A DNA stretch of 35,202 bases from an uncultured Planctomycetales bacterium (GCA_903926465.1 CAIYJE010000043.1:1-35202); one strand, 5' to 3'; shown: positions 9,534 through 18,261, numbered from the stretch's first letter. Translations and numbers: made by a program. The notes: generated by a model from the letters alone, not told the origin.

Positions 9534-9573
9534 GATCGAGGGATTCTTCGTGTCAGTCTTTTTTCAGGGGTTT

Positions 9574-9789
9574 TATAGCGGTTCACGGTTGGGTTGCACA
9601 CGAAAGGATTTGCTTGGTGTAACGCCTCAGTGTCTTGATCTTCGTTCGATGTAGGACAGCCGCCCTCGGCTGTCATCTTCGTGACGGCCCAGGAATTCAG
9701 AGACAGCCGAGGGCGGCTGTCCTACATACGGAAAAGGAACACCAGGAAAGGCGCTCAGTCTGTGTGCAACGCAAATGTTAACCGCTATA
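9574..9789. mobile_element. 216-bp MITE-like element with nested palindromes
   Basis: Terminal inverted repeats of 28 bp (9574-9601 and 9762-9789) match at 24 of 28 positions and begin TATAGCGGTT. Inside are perfect 26-bp inverted repeats (9649-9674 and 9702-9727) around a 27-bp spacer. Each of these arms is itself a hairpin, GACAGCCG-loop-CGGCTGTC. No transposase or coding frame is present, which fits a non-autonomous element or a structured intergenic repeat. Related to 4408-4495. Target-site duplication is not obvious. Confidence 0.7.
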
Positions 9790-9815
9790 TTCCCAACCAA
9801 GAAAAGCCCCAAGAG

Positions 9816-9940
9816 ATCCACTCGCTCACGCTTCGGGCTCGTATCAGAAAAGGATCCCTCGCTCACGCGTCGGGCTCATATTTCCGGCGTCTTGTTCAGA
9901 AAACCCCAAGAAACGCAACTTCAAAGCTCATGCGACGGGC
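9816..9940 (-). repeat. Inverted partial copies of the left repeat units
   Basis: The segment 9854-9876 is the reverse complement of 9522-9544 at 22 of 23 positions. The segment 9816-9839 is a diverged copy of the same motif. The segment 9911-9940 is the reverse complement of 9446-9475 at about 24 of 30 positions. Together they mirror the left units across the MITE-like element. Confidence 0.75.
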
Positions 9941-9997
9941 CATATCGCAGTTCTTCAGTTTGGCCAAGGGGCGTATCACGCCAAAAGAAACAGCCTG

Positions 9998-10465
9998 TTA
10001 CGCAATGCGGGTGTCAATTGCCGTCTCAACCTTGCGTTTGCGGTTCCAGTAAGCCGCCTGCAGCAGCCCGAAAATCACAGCGGCAGACTCCAGCGTGCTC
10101 CCGTCCCGATAAAACGGCTGCGTGAGAAGGAATACCAACAGAGCCTGAGCGTTCATCCCATCGGCCTGGTTCCAGGCCGAGACCGGCAACCGGCCGATCG
10201 AGATTGCCAAAGACGCCAGTCCCACGGCCAGCGCCTGATAGAGCCAACCTCCGCACGCCTTGGTACCGAATCGAACCCCCAGCCCCACCAAGGCTCCTGC
10301 CGCGGGAGCGAGCGGCCAGAGCCAGGCATCGAAAAGCAACCACCCCAGCCAGGCAAGCAAGGTTGCGAGCATCGCTGCAAGCGAACCACACACCACTCCA
10401 CGCCACACAAGGCCGATGTTTGTAAACCGATCCCGCCCCAATGTGGTCACATTCGCAAGTGTCAT
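9998..10465 (-). CDS. Small membrane protein, unknown function
   Basis: From the ATG at 10465 this is 155 residues; a TTG at 10489 would add 8. I do not recognise the family. Hydrophobic stretches near residues 20-45 (GVVCGSLAAMLATLLAWLGWLLF), 48-65, 78-92 and 108-115 suggest three or four membrane segments, ending in a basic tail (NRKRKVETAIDTRIA). It faces lon convergently across the repeat-rich gap and is divergent from the next gene. Codon use is ordinary for the window. It may be a lineage-specific planctomycete protein. Confidence 0.65.
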   Translation of the reverse strand: MTLANVTTLGRDRFTNIGLVWRGVVCGSLAAMLATLLAWLGWLLFDAWLWPLAPAAGALVGLGVRFGTKACGGWLYQALAVGLASLAISIGRLPVSAWNQADGMNAQALLVFLLTQPFYRDGSTLESAAVIFGLLQAAYWNRKRKVETAIDTRIA

Positions 10466-10747
10466 ATCAGCTTGAGATTTCAAGGACAAGGGATTCTCGA
10501 ACTGCCGGCATTATCTGGTTGAATTGATCCTACCAGATCGTTCGGCCTGAGGCTCCTTATCATCCGGCATGGTTGTTACGGCCCACCTTTCCGGGACAGC
10601 CAGAGTAAGCGTTTTGAACGGCGGCTCCGTTGCTCCAGGCACGCCCGGCCGCCCAGGGCCCGGAATTCACCAATCAGAGATGCGCAGGAAGGCCGATACG
10701 CAAATCGAAGACATGACGTTCACTGCCCATCCCCCCCGAGGATCTCA

Positions 10748-11653
10748 ATGGGCTGGAGCTTGCTACTTTCCGCAATTTTGGCTGCCGACGATGGAGCGGC
10801 CACCGTTCGCGTTGGTGCGATTGAACCTGCGGTCAATCGTACGGGCCTGGATATCCCCCTGCTCTCTGGGCCGACCACGGGCGAGAAACCAGCCCCTCCA
10901 GCAACTCCACGACTATTGCGCCCGAACCTCCAGCCTAGAGCGGTCACCACACCGCCACCAGCTAGCCCGGCAACTCCGCCCGTTGAGTCTGGTCCAATCC
11001 TGGAACCCCCACTCGCCGGACCAAGTACGGCACCCAAAGGCGTTCGGCTCGACCCTCCCCAGCTCAATGATGTACCACTGCTCGACGATTTTTCGAATCT
11101 CGATCCCCTGGAAGGTGACATTCCACCACTTCAGGGATCAGAGAATCCTGCGGCCCCAAAGCCCCGTTCTGCGCCGGCGAAACCTGGCTCACTGAGCCTT
11201 GAAATTGTGCCCGATGAGCTTTCGGAACTTGAAAATGCGCAGGGGACCGATCTGGAGTCGCTGCCCGATCGTCCCAAGCGGAGCGATCTTGCCGAATTTG
11301 ACGAGAATATCAAGGGTCGAGACAACCCACCCCTGGACTTTGGAACCAAGCGCAAGGGGCCACTGAGCCGGCTGAGGCCGGGCGGCAACGAGCCGCGCTC
11401 GATAGTGCCCCCGCCCCGTGAGCGAGCCAGCGAAAACAACGCCGACGTCGATATCTCCTTTCGACGCCAGCTCGACCGGGCGATTCGCGCGGCAGGTGCG
11501 CCCCATATCCGCTCTCAAGAGGTCTTGGTCCAAGATCGCAAGGTCTGGATCCGGCTCAAGGCCGATCGGTTCTGGAATAAACGGACCCTGCGCAAATCTG
11601 TGGAATCGCTGCCTATCCTTGCGGGATACGACGTTCGGCTGGATGTGGAGTAA
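10748..11653 (+). CDS. Proline-rich secreted protein with a possible BON-like C-terminus
   Basis: This 301-residue protein starts with a short hydrophobic leader (MGWSLLLSAILAADD), probably a signal peptide. A long proline-, alanine- and charge-rich low-complexity region follows to about residue 225. The last 70 residues (ISFRRQLDRAIRAAG, QEVLVQDRKVWIRLKADRFW and SVESLPILAGYDVRLDVE) have the alternating helix-strand pattern of BON domains, which often bind membranes or other envelope partners. That similarity is by eye only. GAGG about 6 bases before the ATG supports this start. It is convergent with the glycosyltransferase gene. Function is unknown. Confidence 0.7.
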   Translation: MGWSLLLSAILAADDGAATVRVGAIEPAVNRTGLDIPLLSGPTTGEKPAPPATPRLLRPNLQPRAVTTPPPASPATPPVESGPILEPPLAGPSTAPKGVRLDPPQLNDVPLLDDFSNLDPLEGDIPPLQGSENPAAPKPRSAPAKPGSLSLEIVPDELSELENAQGTDLESLPDRPKRSDLAEFDENIKGRDNPPLDFGTKRKGPLSRLRPGGNEPRSIVPPPRERASENNADVDISFRRQLDRAIRAAGAPHIRSQEVLVQDRKVWIRLKADRFWNKRTLRKSVESLPILAGYDVRLDVE

Positions 11654-11662
11654 TCGCCTGAA

Positions 11663-12865
11663 TCAGCGGGTAGAAAGCCACAGTTGTTTCATCCATTCCT
11701 CTCGCATTTTCACGTGGGCGCGTAGTTCCTGAAGTGGATACAAATGCCCTCGCCAAGAGACCCCGCCCCGACGAAGGGTTTGCCAGGTCGATTGAAAAAG
11801 TGCATACATATTCACAAGCGAACTCACCGGCATCAGCAACGCGTGGAACCAGCGAATTCCACTCTGCTTGCCCATCAGTTCCAGCATCAGTGCCATGGTA
11901 GCAACGCCAAGCCCACACACAAGCCGACACCAGATTGGCCCCACGAACAGACCTACAAACGGGGCAATGCCAACCACCAGGATGGCCGCCTGATAGGCCA
12001 ACGCCCGCCTAAGCTGGAACCTCGCCCCCGCGAAGAAGTTCTTCTCCAGGCCGCGGATCATGCCGCCAAGGCCCACCTGCCAGCGTACCGACACAGCTCG
12101 AGGACCCAGGATCACCCTGGACTTCCTGCCAGACCATTTCATGGCCCGGCCCAGTTGCATGTCGTCGTCCACCGAGAGGCGGATTCGCTCAAACCCGCCA
12201 ATCGCACGAAAGTCTGCCGCCCTGACCAGGTTGAACGCCCCGATGCCCAGATAGGCCCGGTATCGAGGATCTTGAACCCGCCAGCCAGGCGAGTGCATTG
12301 TCAGCCCGGTCTGAAACATGGCCAGAAAAACCCGCTCGCCCAGCGTTTCCGTGGGCAACTCTGGCGCCACCGTTACGTGAGCAATATCGCCAGCCACCGC
12401 TTCAGCCACGGCACGCCTCAAAGCCCCTTCGGCAAACACCACGTCGGCATCGGTAAACAGCACCCAATCTGTTCTGGTCAGCTCAAGCGCAGCCTGGAGC
12501 GCATGCGTTTTCCCCAGCCAGCCCGCAGGCAAATTGGCCACATGAACGACCTGAAGTCGGGGGTCCATCGCCGCCAGCCGATCAAGAATCGATCCGGTGG
12601 CATCACGAGACCGGTCATCCACGGCAATGACCTGGAGCGCGGGGTAGTCTAAAGCCAGCATCGATCGAGCGGCCTGCTCGACCATGGTTTCTTCATCGCG
12701 AGCGGCGAAAACGACCGCCAGCGAGGGCCAACCACCAGCCGGCTCAGCGTCTGAAAGTTCCGCAAGGTATCGAACCCAGCTCCGGTTCCGACCGGCGGTT
12801 ACAAAAAAACAGACCCAGATGATTGAGCCAATCACCCCGATTGCCGAAAGCAAAGCCGTCCACAT
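11663..12865 (-). CDS. Membrane glycosyltransferase, GT2 (HpnB-like)
   Basis: This is a family 2 glycosyltransferase with a membrane anchor. From the ATG at 12865 it is 400 residues; the frame extends to 12973, but that leader is not hydrophobic, and starting at 12865 gives an N-terminal membrane segment (about 2-20). The GT-A domain shows VVFAARDEE, VIAVDDRSRDAT, LFTDADVVFAEGAL (DxD-type metal site) and SVDDDMQLGRAMK. The C-terminal third has several hydrophobic segments. The layout resembles hopene-associated glycosyltransferase HpnB, but no hopanoid gene is nearby, so the acceptor is unassigned. The gene is divergent from the yjbQ-like gene. Confidence 0.85.
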   Translation of the reverse strand: MWTALLSAIGVIGSIIWVCFFVTAGRNRSWVRYLAELSDAEPAGGWPSLAVVFAARDEETMVEQAARSMLALDYPALQVIAVDDRSRDATGSILDRLAAMDPRLQVVHVANLPAGWLGKTHALQAALELTRTDWVLFTDADVVFAEGALRRAVAEAVAGDIAHVTVAPELPTETLGERVFLAMFQTGLTMHSPGWRVQDPRYRAYLGIGAFNLVRAADFRAIGGFERIRLSVDDDMQLGRAMKWSGRKSRVILGPRAVSVRWQVGLGGMIRGLEKNFFAGARFQLRRALAYQAAILVVGIAPFVGLFVGPIWCRLVCGLGVATMALMLELMGKQSGIRWFHALLMPVSSLVNMYALFQSTWQTLRRGGVSWRGHLYPLQELRAHVKMREEWMKQLWLSTR

Positions 12866-13017
12866 AGGTTTGGGGGTCCATCCAGAAAAAAAGAGGCATG
12901 ATCTGCCGGCCTGGCACCGGTATTGTAACTGTCTGGCCAGAGAATCGCTCAGAGCCTGGCCTGGCTCAGCCAATTGTTTTCCAGCAGTCCTGCCCTGGGA
13001 CCATCGAGAACCGATTC

Positions 13018-13446
13018 ATGTTCGCCCAAGAGAGCCTCACCCTTTCCACATCCGGCCGAGGCACGTACGAGTTCACAGACGCCGTTGAACGGATGGTAAG
13101 ATCCACGGGGGCCGAACGGGGCCTCTGTTCGATTTTCGTTCACCACACCAGCGCATCTTTGATTCTTTGCGAGAACGCCGATTCCAGCGTGCGACGTGAC
13201 CTGGAACGGTTCTTCGCGCGCTGGGTACCAGACGGTGATCCCCTGTTCTCTCATACGCTGGAAGGGCCAGACGATATGCCGGCCCACATTCGCTCGATCG
13301 TCTCGGGAGCCTCGGTTCAGATACCGATCGCGCATGGACAGCTTGACCTTGGCACCTGGCAAGGGGTCTTCCTTTGGGAGCACCGAACCAGCCCGCACCG
13401 TCGCCGGGTAACCGTGACTGTGATGGGTGCCCCGTCTGGGGCCTGA
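13018..13446 (+). CDS. YjbQ/UPF0047 family protein
   Basis: This 142-residue protein matches the small YjbQ family (about 140 residues). E. coli YjbQ has weak thiamine-phosphate synthase activity in vitro, but the real function is unsettled. Visible family blocks are FVHHTSASLILCENAD (H42, H43, S45), PDDMPAHIRS and LGTWQGVFLWEHR. The histidines and the WEHR end form the presumed active site. The frame starts upstream at 12898, but the ATG at 13018 gives the family length and avoids the divergent glycosyltransferase gene. It is followed at 88 bp by dihydroxyacetone kinase on the same strand. Confidence 0.92.
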   Translation: MFAQESLTLSTSGRGTYEFTDAVERMVRSTGAERGLCSIFVHHTSASLILCENADSSVRRDLERFFARWVPDGDPLFSHTLEGPDDMPAHIRSIVSGASVQIPIAHGQLDLGTWQGVFLWEHRTSPHRRRVTVTVMGAPSGA

Positions 13447-13534
13447 GTTCGCCGTGGGACCTGGCAGTTGCCCGCGTGCCGATCTACCATGCTGTCATTC
13501 CCCAGAACAACTTCCAACCTCCTGAGCGCCCGCC

Positions 13535-15262
13535 ATGAAGAAGCTGATCAATCGGCCCGAGGATCTTGTTGCCGAGATGCTCGAAGGCATTGCAGCCTGC
13601 TATCCAGGACTGGCCAGGCTGGAAGGCTGGCCGGTGATCGTTGCCAGTGATCGGCAACCCGATGCCCCACTGGTCGCTCTGATTTCTGGAGGCGGCTCTG
13701 GCCATGAGCCGGCCCACGCCGGTTATGTGGGAGCGGGCATGCTAACCGCGGCCGTGGCGGGGGCGGTGTTCACCTCACCCAGTAGCGATGCCGTGCTTGC
13801 CGCCATCCGGGCCGTGGGTGGGCCCGCAGGGGTCCTGCTGATCGTCAAGAACTACACGGGCGATCGCTTGAACTTTGGAATTGCGGCCGAACAGGCACGG
13901 CTTGACGGGATTCCGGTTGAGATGGTGATTGTGGCGGATGACGTGGCCCTGGCTCAGTCTGTTGAGAATGCGGGACGCCGGGGCATTTCCGGCACGGTTC
14001 TGGTACACAAGCTGGCCGGTGCCGCGGCGCAGGCCGGGTTACCGCTGAGTCTGGTTGCCGCCGAGGCACGCCAGGCCGCTGCCGCCGTGCGCAGCATGGG
14101 GGTGGCACTTTCAGCCTGCAACGTGCCAGGCGCAGAGGCTGCCAGTTTCGACCTGGGAGAGAATGAGGTCGAGCTGGGCCTGGGGATTCACGGTGAGCCA
14201 GGAGTTAAACGAGTACCCCTCTCCACCTGCGACCAGCTGGTCCGTCAACTCCTTGAGCCGATTGCTACCGATCTCGCCCTGAAACCAGGCGACCGGTGCG
14301 CCCTGCTGGTCAACAATCTGGGCGGCACCCCGCACATGGAACTGATGCTGGCAGCGCGTGAGGCACTCGCGGAACTGGAACGCCGGGCGATTGTCGTTGA
14401 GCGGGTTTACACCGGGGCCTTTCTGACAGCCATCGAAATGGCTGGGGTCTCGCTTTCCGTCATGCGGGTAGACGACCAGGCATTGGTTCGGTTAGACGCA
14501 GCCACCAAGGCCCCCGCCTGGCCGACAGCTCAAAGTGGGCCACGGAGCGATCCGGACAGTCGAATCCGTCAACTTCCTCGGCCAGCAAGCGCGATGGACG
14601 AGAAAGCCGGAGTACTCGCTCGTCCCACAACCCCCACTGGGGTTCGGCTGGCCCAGGCATTGACGTTAATCATCGACGTTCTGCGATCCAACGAAGCTCA
14701 ACTCAACGCACTCGACCGCGCGGTGGGAGACGGAGATCTTGGCCAGAACCTGAGCCGAGGCTCAGACGCCATCCTTCAGGCCTGGAACCGCCTGCCTTTT
14801 GACCAGCCGGTTGCGTTGCTTAGGCAGGTGGCCCAGATCGTGCAAAAAGAGGTCGGTGGTACCAGTGGCCCGCTCCATGCGGTGTTCCTGCTCAGAATGG
14901 CCCTGTCGCTAAGCGTGGCAAAGGGCCTGGATCCAGAGGCATGGCTGGCCGCGGCCAGGGCGGGGGCGGCGGGAATCTCTGAACTAGGCGGGGCGAAACG
15001 AGGTGACCGGACCATGCTCGATAGCCTTGAACCGGCCCTGGACGCGTTGGAGCAGGGATTAAGTGAGGGGCTCACTGACTCAAGAATTTGGGAGACCGCT
15101 GCAAGAGCCGCAAACGAAGGAGCAGCAGCCACCGCTCAGTTATTGCCGCGCCGGGGTCGGTCAAGCTACCTGGGCGTAAGAGCGCTCGGCCATCCAGACC
15201 CAGGCGCGAGTGAAGCCAGCCTGATCTTTCAGGCGCTGGCGACAACACCCCTCAAAACCTGA
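13535..15262 (+). CDS. ATP-dependent dihydroxyacetone kinase (DhaK-DhaL fusion)
   Basis: This enzyme phosphorylates dihydroxyacetone to DHAP using ATP. It is 575 residues. The N-terminal DhaK domain has SGGGSGHEPAHAGYVG (51-66) and the substrate-binding histidine H219 in GLGIHGEPGVKR. After a linker (about 320-360) comes the DhaL domain with RAVGDGDLGQNLSRG (VGDGDLG at 397-403), the ADP/metal-binding loop. Fusion of both domains on one chain marks the ATP-dependent class, not the PEP-dependent PTS type, which uses separate subunits. It leads a tight run with the HDAC-like gene 10 bp downstream. No glycerol dehydrogenase gene is visible, so the source of dihydroxyacetone is not shown. Confidence 0.95.
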   Translation: MKKLINRPEDLVAEMLEGIAACYPGLARLEGWPVIVASDRQPDAPLVALISGGGSGHEPAHAGYVGAGMLTAAVAGAVFTSPSSDAVLAAIRAVGGPAGVLLIVKNYTGDRLNFGIAAEQARLDGIPVEMVIVADDVALAQSVENAGRRGISGTVLVHKLAGAAAQAGLPLSLVAAEARQAAAAVRSMGVALSACNVPGAEAASFDLGENEVELGLGIHGEPGVKRVPLSTCDQLVRQLLEPIATDLALKPGDRCALLVNNLGGTPHMELMLAAREALAELERRAIVVERVYTGAFLTAIEMAGVSLSVMRVDDQALVRLDAATKAPAWPTAQSGPRSDPDSRIRQLPRPASAMDEKAGVLARPTTPTGVRLAQALTLIIDVLRSNEAQLNALDRAVGDGDLGQNLSRGSDAILQAWNRLPFDQPVALLRQVAQIVQKEVGGTSGPLHAVFLLRMALSLSVAKGLDPEAWLAAARAGAAGISELGGAKRGDRTMLDSLEPALDALEQGLSEGLTDSRIWETAARAANEGAAATAQLLPRRGRSSYLGVRALGHPDPGASEASLIFQALATTPLKT

Positions 15263-15272
15263 GGCATACCGC

Positions 15273-16250
15273 TTGAAAGCCTTCGCCAGCGATCGGTATA
15301 CACTACCGCTACCTCCCACGCATACGTTCCCCATGGCCAAGTACGCGATGTTGCGCCAGCGGGTGATTGAAGATCAATCGGTCGCTGCTCAAGATCTCCT
15401 TGAACCACCGGCCGCCACAGATTCTGAACTCAGGCTGGTGCACCACGCCGACTACCTGGAGCGGGTGGTGTGCGGAACTCTGACCGAGCGCGAGGTGCGG
15501 GAACTTGGCCTCCCCTGGTCCGAAGCCCTGGTCGAGCGGTCTCGACGTTCGGTTGGGGGCACAATTCAGGCGGCCCGCTGGGCGTTAAAAGACGGTTTGG
15601 CGGTGAATCTGGCAGGCGGAACGCATCACGCGGCCGCCGGTAAAGGGGCTGGATATTGCGTATTCAACGATGTGGCGGTGGCCATCCGCGTGCTCCAGGC
15701 CGAAGGGGTCATTGCCAGGGCCCTGGTGATTGATTGTGACGTGCACTTGGGCGACGGCACCGCCCAGATTTTTGCCAATGACCCGAGCGTGTTCACCTTC
15801 TCAATCCACGGTGCGAAAAATTATCCGCTGAGAAAGCCTGAAAGCGACCTCGACATCCCCCTGGACGATGGGACCAGCGACGACGAATACCTTGAGGCCT
15901 TGAAGTATGGCCTGGCCGCGGCTCTGAACCGATCGGGGGCGGATATTGCGTTCTACCTGGCCGGCGCAGACCCGTACGCGGATGATCGCCTTGGCCGACT
16001 GGCGTTGAGCATGGCGGGGCTGGCCGCCAGAGATCGCCTGGTCTTTCAGGCATGCCTCGATCAAAGGTTACCGGTCGCGGTGAGCATGGCGGGCGGTTAT
16101 GCTCGGCAAATTGCGGATACGGTGGCCATTCAGGCTGAGACCGTAAAACTGGCCAGCCTCTATGCCGGTCGCTGGCCGCAAGGGAACGGTGCCGGCCCTT
16201 GGAATTCCCTAGACTCTGACTCTCTACCCAGCAAAGGTGGCTCCCTATGA
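15273..16250 (+). CDS. Histone deacetylase-family (AcuC/class IV-like) zinc hydrolase
   Basis: This zinc hydrolase is likely to remove acyl groups from lysine or polyamines. The TTG start gives MKAFASDRYTLPLPPTHTFP, the usual bacterial N-terminus of this group. Motifs: LAGGTHHA with H118 and H119, VIDCDVHLGDGT with zinc ligands D156 and H158, and LAGADPYADDRLG with D233. SMAGGYA near the end carries the catalytic-region tyrosine. Length is 325 residues. It starts 10 bp after the kinase and overlaps the ceramidase-like gene by 4 bp (ATGA), so co-transcription is probable. The substrate is not known; reversal of acylation by the Pat-like protein (23633-26383) is only a guess. Confidence 0.93.
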   Translation: MKAFASDRYTLPLPPTHTFPMAKYAMLRQRVIEDQSVAAQDLLEPPAATDSELRLVHHADYLERVVCGTLTEREVRELGLPWSEALVERSRRSVGGTIQAARWALKDGLAVNLAGGTHHAAAGKGAGYCVFNDVAVAIRVLQAEGVIARALVIDCDVHLGDGTAQIFANDPSVFTFSIHGAKNYPLRKPESDLDIPLDDGTSDDEYLEALKYGLAAALNRSGADIAFYLAGADPYADDRLGRLALSMAGLAARDRLVFQACLDQRLPVAVSMAGGYARQIADTVAIQAETVKLASLYAGRWPQGNGAGPWNSLDSDSLPSKGGSL

Positions 16251-17749
16251 GCAGACTCTCCTCGATTCGATTACACCCACGAAAGATGCTCGTTTTCGCG
16301 GGGTTACTTGGTGGCGCATTGATGCCCCTGACAACCCAGGGCCAAGAATCCCCCGCGCACGTGCTCAGGGCCGGGGCCTCCACCAGCAATATCACCCCCT
16401 GGCTTGACATTTCCATCAATGGAAATATGACCGATGTCAAGGCAGGCTACATCCATGATGAACTCAACGTACGGTGCCTGGTGCTGGATGACGGCCACAA
16501 GAAGGTCGCGATTGCTGTCTGCGATGCCTGTACCGTGCCACTGTCCATTGTGGACGCCGCCAAGGCCCGCATTGCCGAGACAACGGGCATTGCGGCCGAC
16601 CATGTTCTGATCTCGGCCACGCACACCCATTCCTCGGGCTGCCTGGCGTCTGGGTTCCAGAGTGATCCTGACCCCGCCTATCAAAAATTCGTAACCACAC
16701 GCATTGTCGATGGGGTCCGCCGGGCGGTTCAGCAACTGGAACCAGCCAGGGTTGGATGGGGAGTCGGCAAAGAGCCTGACCAGGTTTTCAACCGTCGCTG
16801 GTTCTTGAAACCTGGCACCGTTCCCGCCGATCCGTTCGGCAAGACGACCGACCGGGTCCAGATGAACCCTGGCGCAGGGAACCCCAATCTGGTTGAACCG
16901 GCCGGTCCGGTGGATCCAGACGTGACGGTCCTCTTCGCGGAAACGCCGTTCGACCGGCCCATTGGCATGCTGGCCAACTACGCGCTTCACTACGTGGGCG
17001 GCGTGGGTGGCGGCCATGTTTCGGCCGACTACTTTGGTGCCTTCGCCGGCGAGGTCAAAAAGCTCATGGACGCAGACCGGGCCAACCCACCGTTCGTGGC
17101 CATGATGAGTAACGGGGCCAGCGGTGATATCAACAACATCAACGTCCGCACGCCGCAACCGGCCCTGGAGCCTTACGCCAAGATCCGCCTGGTGGCCACG
17201 GAACTGGCCGTGGATGCCGCGGAAGTGGAAGCCGGTATTCTGCCACGCACCGATGTCAGCCTGGATGCCCGGAGCATGGTCTTGCAATTGAAAGTTCGTA
17301 AACCGAGCCCAACGGAACTTGAAGACGCCAAGAAAGTGGTTGACGCGGCGGGTGGCGTGAAAGCCGAGATGAAAACCATGCCGCAAATCTACGCGCGAGA
17401 AACCGTGCTCCTGGCTGACTACCCAGACACGGTGCCCGTCACCATTCAGGCGCTCCGGGTGGGTGAACTGGGAATTATTGCCATCCCCTGCGAAGTCTTT
17501 GTAGAGATCGGCATGGAGATCAAGCAAAAGAGCCCACTCCAGACGACCATGCTTATTGAACTGGCCAACGGCTACAACGGGTACCTTCCCACCCGCAAAC
17601 ACCACGAACTAGGCGGCTATGAAACCTGGCGAGCCCGGTCCAGCTACCTGGAAGTGGGCGCGGCCGAGGCCATCGTCTCGGCGTCGCTGGAGCTATTGAC
17701 CGAAGTGGCCAGATCAAAACCAGCCGCCGTCCCTGCCACGGCGAAGTGA
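16247..17749 (+). CDS. Neutral/alkaline ceramidase N-terminal-domain protein, secreted
   Basis: This 500-residue protein resembles the neutral/alkaline non-lysosomal ceramidase domain, a large family in planctomycetes usually of unknown substrate. It starts MSRLSSIRLHPRKMLVFAGLL with a signal-like hydrophobic segment ending near TTQGQ (about residue 33). Zinc-site blocks include ISATHTHSSG (H126, H128) and ANYALHYVGG; the middle has MMSNGASGDINNIN. The chain lacks the full C-terminal domain of classical ceramidases, so ceramide hydrolysis should not be assumed. It overlaps the HDAC-like stop by 4 bp, with AAAGGTGG before the ATG, indicating coupled translation. The cdd gene follows. Confidence 0.9.
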   Translation: MSRLSSIRLHPRKMLVFAGLLGGALMPLTTQGQESPAHVLRAGASTSNITPWLDISINGNMTDVKAGYIHDELNVRCLVLDDGHKKVAIAVCDACTVPLSIVDAAKARIAETTGIAADHVLISATHTHSSGCLASGFQSDPDPAYQKFVTTRIVDGVRRAVQQLEPARVGWGVGKEPDQVFNRRWFLKPGTVPADPFGKTTDRVQMNPGAGNPNLVEPAGPVDPDVTVLFAETPFDRPIGMLANYALHYVGGVGGGHVSADYFGAFAGEVKKLMDADRANPPFVAMMSNGASGDINNINVRTPQPALEPYAKIRLVATELAVDAAEVEAGILPRTDVSLDARSMVLQLKVRKPSPTELEDAKKVVDAAGGVKAEMKTMPQIYARETVLLADYPDTVPVTIQALRVGELGIIAIPCEVFVEIGMEIKQKSPLQTTMLIELANGYNGYLPTRKHHELGGYETWRARSSYLEVGAAEAIVSASLELLTEVARSKPAAVPATAK

Positions 17750-17781
17750 CCCAACTTCCACCGCTCAAAAGGCGCAACGTC

Positions 17782-18195
17782 ATGCACATGTTGGAACCAG
17801 CGGTTCTTGACCAGCTCCAGACGGCCGCTCGACGAGCGGCCGATCTGGCGTATGCGCCCTACTCTCGGTTCAGGGTAGGAGCGGCGGTCCTGGCCGGCGG
17901 CCAGATTTTTACGGGGGCAAACATTGAAAACGCCTCCTACGGCCTGACTGTGTGCGCCGAGCGGACCGCCGTGTTCCAGGCCGTGCTGGCAGGTCATACA
18001 CGAATTGAAGCCGTGGCGGTGGCCTGTGTTGATGCGCCGGACGGGACAAACCCCGGTTCACTCATGCCCTGTGGCGCCTGCCGACAGGTGCTGGCAGAGT
18101 TCTCTGATCCTGAAATCCAGGTGCTGGTGGACCGGGTCAGATCATTCACCCTGGCGGAACTCCTTCCCCAACCGTTCAAACTGGATTCGTTCTGA
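17782..18195 (+). CDS. cdd: Cytidine deaminase
   Basis: This enzyme deaminates cytidine and deoxycytidine for pyrimidine salvage. The 137 residues fit the small tetrameric class. The zinc site comprises C58 and E60 (TVCAERTAVF) and PCGACRQ with C97 and C100. The substrate-binding FRVGAAV and NIENASYGLT are intact. An earlier GTG at 17746 overlaps the previous stop, but MHMLEPAV after AAAAGG is the more natural start. The 3' end, GAACTCCTTCCCCAACCG and onward, is repeated in decayed form at 20876-20914, past two glycosyltransferase genes. This suggests a recombination or insertion boundary at this gene. Confidence 0.94.
   Translation: MHMLEPAVLDQLQTAARRAADLAYAPYSRFRVGAAVLAGGQIFTGANIENASYGLTVCAERTAVFQAVLAGHTRIEAVAVACVDAPDGTNPGSLMPCGACRQVLAEFSDPEIQVLVDRVRSFTLAELLPQPFKLDSF
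18157..18195 (+). repeat. cdd 3' end, left copy of a 39-bp direct repeat
   Basis: The last 39 bases of cdd match 20876-20914 at 32 of 39 positions, including the TGA stop in both. Left copy reads ELLPQPFKLDSF and the right copy ELFPQPFRLHNF. The likely meaning is an attachment-like or recombination boundary, or a second cdd remnant. Confidence 0.6.
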
Positions 18196-18261
18196 TCGAC
18201 GGATACAAGCGAGCACGTCTCTGACCATCATAACTCAATAGCAATCTCACTCCATGGCTTT

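Larger units (their letters stand above)
9236..9997. other. Gene-free 762-bp repeat-rich gap
   Basis: No real coding frame was found. Most of the gap is nested repeats: two tandem 77-bp units (9380-9533), a 216-bp MITE-like unit (9574-9789) and inverted partial copies of the left units on the right (9816-9940). It lies between the lon 3' end and the 3' end of a minus-strand membrane protein gene, so it is a convergent intergenic region with no promoter needs on either side. Confidence 0.75.

Noticed and set aside
16304-17605. 433-codon open frame antisense to the ceramidase-like gene
   Set aside because: It is a GC-rich shadow of a clearly coding frame on the other strand. Its translation (histidine-, glycine-rich) matches no family.
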